This document shows, piece after piece, positions 57,601 to 64,000 of a DNA stretch of 64,000 bases (the stretch's first letter is position 1; the number at the start of each line of letters is the position of its first letter). The stretch covers positions 51,082-115,081 of the forward strand of contig JAVYIG010006600.1 in assembly GCA_035222895.1 (NCBI GenBank), read 5' to 3'. A program made the position numbers and the translations under genes. This stretch comes from Strongylocentrotus droebachiensis (Eukaryota > Echinodermata > Echinoidea > Camarodonta > Strongylocentrotidae). A model generated the notes under the pieces. The model saw nothing but the letters and a program-made list of their open reading frames with translations, was not told the origin of the DNA and ran no database searches.

Positions 57601-60600
57601 GAACATATATACTTACTGATTACATCCTGGCACTCCATCTCTCTCTCCACCATACACAGCAAGATTAGAATGCAAAGATTTGAGCTTCTGGTTACCTCCT
57701 GAATGATCCCTAGATATATAAGAAGAAATGGCAAGCATTTCGGTCAATACAAAGCTTATGTTAAAGGTACTATGTCCCATTTGCAGGCCAAAAAAATTAA
57801 AAAGTTAAATTCCAACTGCATTTGAAAGATAATACTAATTTAGAACTTCCCTAAAAAAGGTGGGGCTTGAAAATGTCTTCAAGTGGGAAAATAACGACTA
57901 TTAGTTGTCAAATCGACTTTAGGGCTATAGAGCCCAAAAGTAATAGTCTTGATTTTCAGACAATTGTACCGAATGGTCATACGTTTTGTGCTGCGCAAAG
58001 ATTCAATCAGTTTAATCTTGGCCATCACAAGAAGTGGGTTATTGATGTAGACAAATGCTCATGTATCCTTTACAACTCTTTTCATGTATGTTATTACCAA
58101 AGAAGAAAAAAAGCCAGTCAGTCACTCAATAGTGTCTGACAGTGAAGTCTAGCGAGTACACAGGTTTCCTTGCATAATTTGAATATGAGGACACTGCTAA
58201 CGTTTAAATTTCACAGATAGGACATACATGACATATTCATAATTCCTGCAAAGTTCTACAGCAGTTGAGGTTGGCTGCAAAAGGGACATAGTACCTTTAA
58301 AAGGTATGTATAACATTAGTAAACAGGTTCTTGGTAAATTTGTGAAGGCCAGCCAGATCAGGCCCAAGTTGCTGAGCCACCTAAGGCTGTCCCTGGACTC
58401 TGCCTCAGTAGATGACGGAGAGCAGCAGAAGTCCCTGAAGAAAACCAAGACTCATATCCATCTCGCCCATGAGCAAGAAAAAGCCATGGTGGAATGGCTC
58501 AAAGCCCATGAAGTCATCTATAAGAAAAAAGTTGAAGCCTACAAGGACACAAAGAAAAAGAACTTCCTGTGGTAGAAGCAGGCAGTGGTGATGGGTGTTA
58601 ACAGTGAGGAGCTGATCATCGGGTATATCAGCCTGAAGACATGCTACACCAAGCTGATGAAGAAGAAGTCTGGTGATGGTGCTCCTGCAGAGCTCACAGA
58701 GAGAGACCAGTGGGTGCTGGACAACTTCTCCTTTCTGGTCCCCTTATGTATGAAGTGAAGAAAAGGCAGCTTGTAAGTTTAAGTACATCTTACAACAGCA
58801 ACAGTTACAACAGCTACAACTCCCGACCCAATAGATGAAGAAGATTTTATCCGTCCCTCTGGACAGGTGACAAGTCAGTCTGACACTTAACAGCAGTTTA
58901 GCACTACAACAGCCTACACCACCACTGCCTCCACCACCCCCAGGTCCACCACACCCAAACCAACTCAGGCATCAGCGGCAAGATGGATCAATACATGGAC
59001 ACATGCAGAGTCGTCTTATGCAGCACATGATGTATACTTATCATTGTTATTGTTTACATGTCCTTTTTGCAATATTCAGTGATGATACATTGTAGTTATA
59101 TGATATTTGAACTTATGTTACTTATTTATTTATTCGTTACTGCGATTTTATTATGTATACTTGATTTAAATTTCATATTGTACCCAAGACAGGTGTCAGT
59201 CTGCAGACTGTTTGTTCTTGGTTTTTGATGCAAATAGATTTGATTTCAATAAATCCTATATAAACATTGTCGGGCCCAACAAAGACCGAATGAAGGAGGC
59301 CTTCATCGAGTACATCAGGGAAACTTTGTGGGAATATATATACATAGGAACATCATGAAGGCTGTGCTGATGTATAAAGAGAGGGATACTGAGCTAAAGA
59401 GGGGCCAACATCATGCTGCTACAGCTACAGCTCCATTTAGGTCCTCAGCTGGATAGCAGCCACCTCAACAGATGCTTGACCACGTCACGTTGTAGATTAA
59501 CGTAGGATTCTATCAATTTATGAACTATTTGTATTTTGGTTGTAAGTGATTTGTAATTATGTACAATTATCTTCATTTGCAAAGTTTTAATGTTAATTGA
59601 TTTGATGTTATTTGTAATGCATATTCTCGTTCCTTCACTTTTTAACTATTTTCCTTCTAAACCACTTAGAGGCAGTATGCAATTTGGGGGTATAGAAATA
59701 TCTTATTATTATTATTATTACTCTGTTTGTAGTACGTCCATCTCGTTTTAAGTACGTTGTCACTCTGTCTAATTGCAGGAAATGAGATTATTTCAGTGTG
59801 ATGGAGGCTTAAAGAATTTGAAATTTGATGCAATTTGATAGATATGGTTATCTTCTAAAACAACAATCTATTAAATGTTCAATGTCACAGACTGACGAAA
59901 CAATCATTTTTTACCGATCAGGCTATGAACCTATAATCTTGTTCAAGCTAGTGGCAAACGGGAGATATTGTAAGCCATCGACACTAATTAAGCCTAATGT
60001 TGAGAGAGTGATTCTAATGTTACAGCTTACCAATGCTTGTGGGTTGTTAGGATAGCTGTCAGTTGCACATTCTGTTGTTCAATCACCCTCTGTAAAAAAA
60101 AATGAAAAAGATTAATGATACCAAATAGCCACTTTCATATTGTGTAGACATGAATCCATCTTAGGGGATGCTCAAGGTGCCTATAAAACACTACTTATCA
60201 ATCACAAATAAGTTGCAATTGATATCAAATTTTCATAAAACAGGGCCCAGGCATAATTTCAAAGGAATTATTTTACCTGCACAGCTCCCGCATCTCCAGG
60301 ATCTATAACAGCAGCGATGTTTGATGCTTTATCAATCACTAGGTATGCATAGTTATCCTTTAGGTACGGGATAGGAAGAATTTTCACACCTGTAAGAGAA
60401 AGATGACACGCAATGGTATATTACAAAACAGACAAAGGTATTACCATTTATGGAACATGCTTGTAAATTATAATGTAGTGATTCAAGCATTTTTACAAGT
60501 ATTTTAGCTTTAACCGCAAAAGACCCGAGGAGTGCTCTCACCATTGATTGTCCTCTCAATTATTATCTTTAGATAATATTTTTTCCTACAATAATGAAGT

Positions 60601-61361
60601 ATCAAAAAATGTAAATTCTGAAGATTTGTTACCACGATTGGTACGTCCCTTGAGAAACCAATGTCAGTAAATGATGAGAGAAAATAGTGGCATGAACAGC
60701 CTGCCATAGTCAAGTCCAAGTTTTTCAACATCTGTACGTTTCACATCAGCCTTATAATTCTTGAAATTCTAAGCCTAAAAACTGATCTTTTTCCAATCAT
60801 TTATTGAAACTAGGAATTTTGCAATTTTTCTCATTGAATTTGTAAACAAAACTTTATAATTATTCGGATATCATGTATGTACATGTATGTAGCACAGAAA
60901 GTACCTGAACTGTGATGAAAAATGAACAATAACTATGCCACTATTAAAGAGGGTATCTCACTGAGCGACTAATACTTGCGAATATCTAGCGAATTTGGGG
61001 TTTCGCCAGGGTTCGTAAAAGGTCCCAAACATTCATAAATACACTGTAGTGGCAAAGGATTAGCAAATAGTTGCTAATCTTCGCAAAAACTGTCTCTAAC
61101 ATTTGCTTACAGTCGTTAATAGTCGCCAACTGCCAAAATTCGCAACATTCGTAAGCATTCGCCGCTCAGTGAGATACACTGTACTGTACCCCCTTAAAAG
61201 TTGTTACAAAGCAACTTAGAAGCAAGTCACACTATTTTTGGTCACCTTCGACTTCAGTCTGCTCCACCACAGAATGGCCATCAGGGAACTGTAATTTGTT
61301 CTTAGCGATGTCTCGGCTGTTCAGATAGTTCCCAACTCTGGTCTTGGTATACAGGTTGTAG
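48608..61361 (-). CDS. PNKD: PNKD-like metallo-beta-lactamase-fold hydrolase (5' end missing)
   Basis: Related to glyoxalase II; PNKD (MR-1) is a metal-dependent hydrolase-fold protein, in vertebrates linked to synapse and mitochondrion. Ten minus-strand exons join in phase: 61361-61246, 60389-60277, 60089-60031, 57709-57617, 57228-57152, 54243-54157, 52540-52454, 51905-51838, 49510-49463, 48784-48608. They give 307 aa. In order: NLYTKTRVGNYL; VKILPIPYLKDNYAYLVID; metal-binding TTHKHWDHSGGN (split over exons 3 and 4); ALFTPGHTVGHVVYLLD; SLFTGDILFLGGNG; MLSSLDKICQLPDDALVWPGHEY; SPSTLGEEKSYNPFLR near the end; stop 48608-48610. The last motif and the exon 1 match favour PNKD over HAGH. Human PNKD (long form) is 385 aa; the first roughly 70 residues are missing, and their exon probably lies right of the LINE or outside the window. 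All visible metal ligands are intact. Introns are rich in repeats. Confidence 0.93.
48818..49172 (-). mobile_element. tRNA-derived SINE (minus strand) in PNKD intron 9
   Basis: Read on the minus strand, 49172-49105 resembles a tRNA: an A-box-like 'ggtatagtggataag' and a B-box-like 'ggggttcaaattcc', with a possible His-type loop (ctgtgaa). The body runs to 48818, and its distal end 'gggctttaa' matches the fragment at 16347. It lies between PNKD exons 9 and 10 (49463 and 48784). Confidence 0.65.
50577..51270. repeat. Large foldback element (about 690 bases)
   Basis: The left arm from 50577 ('actagcaaccaaattggta') pairs with the right arm ending at 51270. Further matches: 'catggacaatgcaatcccattaaaaaa', 'taaccattaaatg' and 'tttcgtagacagaaattg' with their complements. 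Arms are roughly 270-300 bases. It sits in PNKD intron 8, with no ORF. Confidence 0.85.
52198..52390 (+). mobile_element. LINE 3' end (C-terminus of ORF2 plus tail)
   Basis: An open frame with PLELLPPALRNADKLESFKT, LKTHLFKQM and stop matches the conserved C-terminus of CR1/L2/RTE-type LINE ORF2. It is followed by 'atggcgctatacaagtgctg' and an (ATC)n-like tail, the usual end for such LINEs. A different family from the one at 61936. Confidence 0.7.
52987..53384. mobile_element. MITE family A, copy 3 (PNKD intron 6)
   Basis: Ends TTAAAGAGAAGGTCGAGTTCTGG and CCAGAACTCAACCTCATCTTTAA. The interior matches copy 1 in the same orientation ('cccatatac/tatc/gctttttgtgtacagtg', 'cattttgatga'). A G9 run near 53152. 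Confidence 0.75.
54336..54473. mobile_element. TIR element family C, copy 2 (PNKD intron 5)
   Basis: Ends 'acagttaaacctgtg' and 'caaatttgactga', with internal 'gtggccacctgtctatagtggcc' as in 19418-20052. A compact copy of about 138 bases. Confidence 0.65.
54673..54835. repeat. Palindrome-rich MITE-like segment
   Basis: Starts 'ggggcgttgcaagaaagttgcg'. Contains the near-perfect palindrome 'atatcagttgcaaa ttttgcaactgatat' and repeated TTGCAA words; the distal 'ttgcaagaaac' partly mirrors the start. No ORF. Confidence 0.6.
55916..56385. repeat. 46-base minisatellite, about 10 units
   Basis: The unit 'aaggttttgttgcccctccg' plus 'gagctctaaaaacaat' plus 'aatagtcggc' recurs every 46 bases, with a few variants (cataccgg, ccccccgg). 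Units are contiguous without spacers. A 46-base period is not a multiple of three, so the minus-strand open frame there is a chance product. Confidence 0.9.
56486..56880. repeat. Tandem duplication of a 211-base segment
   Basis: 'tatcaaatgctcaaaaaaag', 'tggagttgttgtagacca' and 'catgcgggccgccatcttg' occur twice, 211 bases apart. They are nearly identical except for the poly-T length between the copies. It lies in PNKD intron 5. Confidence 0.9.
57761..58300. mobile_element. TIR element with TTAA flanks (PNKD intron 3)
   Basis: Starts TTAAAGGTACTATGTCCC and ends GGGACATAGTACCTTTAA. TTAA at both ends would fit a piggyBac-type target duplication with AGGTACTATGTCCC termini (inference). About 540 bases, with no transposase. 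Confidence 0.75.
58318..58758 (+). pseudogene. MADF-domain-like ORF with one in-frame stop
   Basis: One frame reads from 58318 with KSLKKTKTHIHLAHEQEKAM, VEWLKAHEVIYKKKVEAY and, after a TAG at 58573, KQAVVMGVN, LKTCYTKLMKKKSGDGAPAEL and RDQWVLDNFSFL. This is the layout of a MADF DNA-binding domain. The single stop and the lack of visible introns suggest a decayed or retroposed copy. It lies on the strand opposite to PNKD, in its intron 3. Related Pro/Thr-rich sequence follows near 58900. Confidence 0.55.
60954..61176. mobile_element. TIR element in PNKD intron 1
   Basis: Ends 'tatctcactgagcg' and 'cgctcagtgagata' are perfectly inverted over 14 bases. Interior words 'ttcgcaa' and 'gcgaat' recur. 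About 220 bases. Confidence 0.8.
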
Positions 61362-61760
61362 CTGCAAAATAAAAAGGCATTTCAACTTACATTTTGGGGT
61401 TGTTAAAATACCATCTTTATAGTACTTTATGTTTGTCAATTTCAATGTAAATTCCCTTATGTTGAGAATTGCATGGGGCTCAGCCAAAAGCCAACAAGGA
61501 TTTAGAATATTTTTACCTAAGAAGAAAATCAAACTCTCTTTAGTTTAGGGGTCTATATTTCAAAAAGTGGAAAATTGATCTTGGTGTTTATGTATCACAT
61601 ACACTTCCACTCTAACGTTAGACTAGATCTATCTCATTAATCTACATGCTGAAAAATGCAAATTGCCTAGATCTAGACCTAGTCTAGAATCTATTTGATT
61701 TTGACATTAAAATTAAAAAAGACCCTCCTTCCTTTTTATTATTGTTTAATGAAATTAAAT

Positions 61761-61870
61761 TCTTCCATGTTGTATCGTCGACTCAACATGTCGAAGGGAA
61801 AGTACACACTACACCGCGGATGCGTAGGCTACTTTCCCTTCGCCATGTTGAGTCGGCGGTACATGGAAGA
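61761..61870. repeat. Hairpin of about 110 bases
   Basis: 'tcttccatgt', 'gactcaacatg' and 'cgaagggaaagt' pair with 'actttcccttcg', 'catgttgagtc' and 'acatggaaga'. Confidence 0.85.
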
Positions 61871-61935
61871 TCGTAGGGGTAGGACGAAGAGTCACCCCCT
61901 TTTTCCCATCAAAGACTTCTTCAAATTATAGTTTC

Positions 61936-64000
61936 AAGATAAGATAAGATAAGATAAGATAAGATTTTATTCGTCTTTCTTTCAAATGACATACAGAGCA
62001 TAACATTGGATCATAACACATTTACAAAGCAAAATAACAAATTATGATAATGATAAAAAACATAGCTAACTAAAAGAAAGACGAGGAGACCCTGGTAAAA
62101 GCAGAGCTTGTAATTATTAGGGTCCCCTCTGAGCCGGATAAAACATGATGAATAGATATTTGTGACTACCTAAGAATACAATAGGGAAAAGGGGGTATAA
62201 CAAAACAAGAAGTGTACACACACACAACAACAACAACAAAAAGAGAGACTAGACTAGACAAGACGGGAGAAAAGAGAAAATATGAGAAATAATAGAAGAA
62301 TACAGCACATCGACAATAGGCACAGCACACAACGGGCACAAGACAACAGGGGGAGGGAATAAGAGGTTGACAATCTGAAAATATTCAGTTAGACACATAT
62401 TAATATCAAGAAGAAAATTTACATTTATAGTAATACATAATATATCTTGGCACCATAATAACTACAAAAATGAACTACTCTATGAGTCACAGTATTTATC
62501 GAGAAGATAAACCTTAAGTTTACACTTAAATGAAGAGAGACTAACAGATTGCTTAACGCTAGAGCCTAGAGAGTTCCAAAATTTAGGTCCAGTAAAAACC
62601 AAAGTATTAAAAGTTAACTTTGTCCTTACTTGGGGTAAGTGAAACGCAGAGGCATTTCGTGTAGCATGGTCATGAACTTGACTATTTTTCTTAAAAATGC
62701 TGACTAGAACCTGTGGAAGGACACCAGAATCGAAGTTGTACATTAAAGAACCCAGTTGAAGGTGATAAATATCTTGCACCTTTAAAATTCTATGCGTATA
62801 AAAAAGCGGATTAGTGTGCGTACGAAAGCTAACGTTACAAATAATTCTTAAGACCCTCTTTTGAATCAAATATAACTTTTCAAGGTTAGTTTTAAGAGAG
62901 TTACCCCAAGCAAGAACACCATAATTAAGATAGGGGAGGATTAATGTTGAGTACATTAATAGAAGGATGCCTTTAGGTAAAATTGATTTCAATTTATGAA
63001 TTACGCCACTGTTTCTTGACAATGTCTTATAGAGATGATTTACATGAATTTTCCAACTCATTTGCTCATCAATGTGCAAACCAAGGAATTTTGTTGATGA
63101 TACCCTATCTATCAACATCTCCTGGAAGCACCTTGATTGTATTACTAAAAAACATATAATTTGTCTTTTGCAGATTTAAAGACAATTATTTGCTTGAATC
63201 CACAAAGTAACTTTACTTAGTTCGAAATTAACCGTTTCTAACAGAGTTTGTGAATTTTTGTGTGAATAGTACAAGCTGGAATCATCAGCAAATAAAATGA
63301 ATGACAAAATATCAGATGAGAAATGAAAGTCATTAATATGTACAATAAACAAGAGCGGACCAAGGAGAGATCCCTGAGGAACGCCGCATGTGACATTCTG
63401 TAACCCTGAATCAAAACCGTTTAAAGAAACAAATTGTTTCCTGTCAGCTAAGTAGCTCTTAAACCAGTCCAGAGCTGTGCCCTGACACCATAATGCGATA
63501 ATTTCCCTAGCAAAATTTCATGATCTATAGTATCAAATGCCTTGGAATAATCAAGAAATATACTGATTGTGTGCATCTTTTTGTCTATTGCTTGTGAAAT
63601 CTTATCTATAAAGTGCAGCAAGGCATGAGAGGTAGTATGTTTCTCTCGGAACCCAAACTGAAAATTTGAGAATATTTTACTTTTGTTGAAAAATTCTAAA
63701 GTTCTAACATAAATCACTTTCTCAAGGATCTTTGAGAAGGAGGTTAGAAGTGAAATAGGACGGTAATTTGAAAAAGATTGAGGATCACCCTTTTTAAAAA
63801 CGGGTACGACTTTTGCAATTTTCATGTTTTCGGGGACTATTCCATTTAACATTGATGAATTAAAAACATGAATAAGGGGTTGAATAATCGCTAAGATAAC
63901 CTGTTTAATTATGTCATTATTGACACCATCGTAACCAGGACTTTTCCCAGCCTTAAGCGAATTCACAATAGTAAGCAACTCTTCCCTAACTAATGGGAAA
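61936..64000 (-). mobile_element. Non-LTR retrotransposon (LINE), 3' part, runs off the window
   Basis: The 3' end at 61936 is an (AAGAT)n-type simple repeat on + (TATCTT on -). Two reverse-transcriptase-related frames follow. 63978-63448 holds GKSPGYDGVNNDIIK, NYRPISLL and the catalytic segment DYSKAFDTIDHE. 63118-62480 holds FLGLHIDEQMSWKIHVNHL and the ORF2 C-terminus, stop 62478-62480. Between them GVPQGSLLGPLLF and FADD (63281-63292) are readable but in other frames. So there are at least two frameshifts and this copy is inactive. The clade is probably CR1/Jockey-like, by motif style. The 5' part lies beyond 64000. Confidence 0.9.

Noticed and set aside
57867-58139. 90-codon ORF inside the TTAA-flanked element
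   Set aside because: No transposase motif. The element looks non-autonomous, and the frame is no longer than chance would allow.

Overview
Eukaryotic, metazoan DNA. Intron-rich host genes, vertebrate-like splice sites, dense small inverted-repeat elements, poly-G tracts and frequent 'tctagatctag' and 'ggcctag' words suggest an echinoderm, probably a sea urchin; this species call is inference. No prokaryotic or organellar signal was seen.

Three conserved host genes can be assembled exon by exon with matching splice phases. (1) An EAF (ELL-associated factor) orthologue, + strand, 4254-9674, 7 coding exons, 315 aa. (2) A DUSP19-like dual-specificity phosphatase, + strand, 14185-17507, 3 coding exons, 215 aa, with the HCNAGRSRS active site. 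(3) A PNKD-like metallo-beta-lactamase-fold protein, - strand, 61361 down to 48608, 10 coding exons giving 307 aa; the first exon(s) were not found. A tRNA-Lys(UUU) gene lies at 1281-1353.

Between DUSP19 and PNKD, about 24.7-47 kb is a recombined, mobile-element-rich block. It starts with remnants of a transposon-associated protein family, a zinc-finger fragment and a probable LTR-element 3' end (26.2-28.3 kb). Next comes a mosaic tandem array (28.6-39.4 kb) built from two modules: a short 'VVEF...VVPEVW' module (15 copies) and the N-lobe of a G2E3-like HECT domain (9 copies). One nearly complete PHD/HECT-family gene model lies inside it at 32524-34296, broken only by a one-base shift in a C6 run. 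After the array come a transposase-like gene with a 'GDGRCDSPGH' motif (41.0-42.0 kb), an open frame of seven 56-aa repeats (42.35-43.5 kb), a PIF/Harbinger-type element with TTA target duplication (43.5-44.4 kb), and BEL/Pao-like and piggyBac-like fragments (45.7-46.7 kb).

The introns and intergenic DNA hold many foldback and terminal-inverted-repeat elements, including a nested pair with a 9-bp target duplication at 1915-3326 and a three-copy family in EAF and PNKD introns. One LINE family appears at both window ends: a 3' stub at 837-1152 (+) and a longer, frameshifted copy running off the right edge (61936-64000, -). The three host genes show no functional link to one another; they act in transcription elongation, MAPK-pathway signalling and thiol/metal-hydrolase metabolism respectively.
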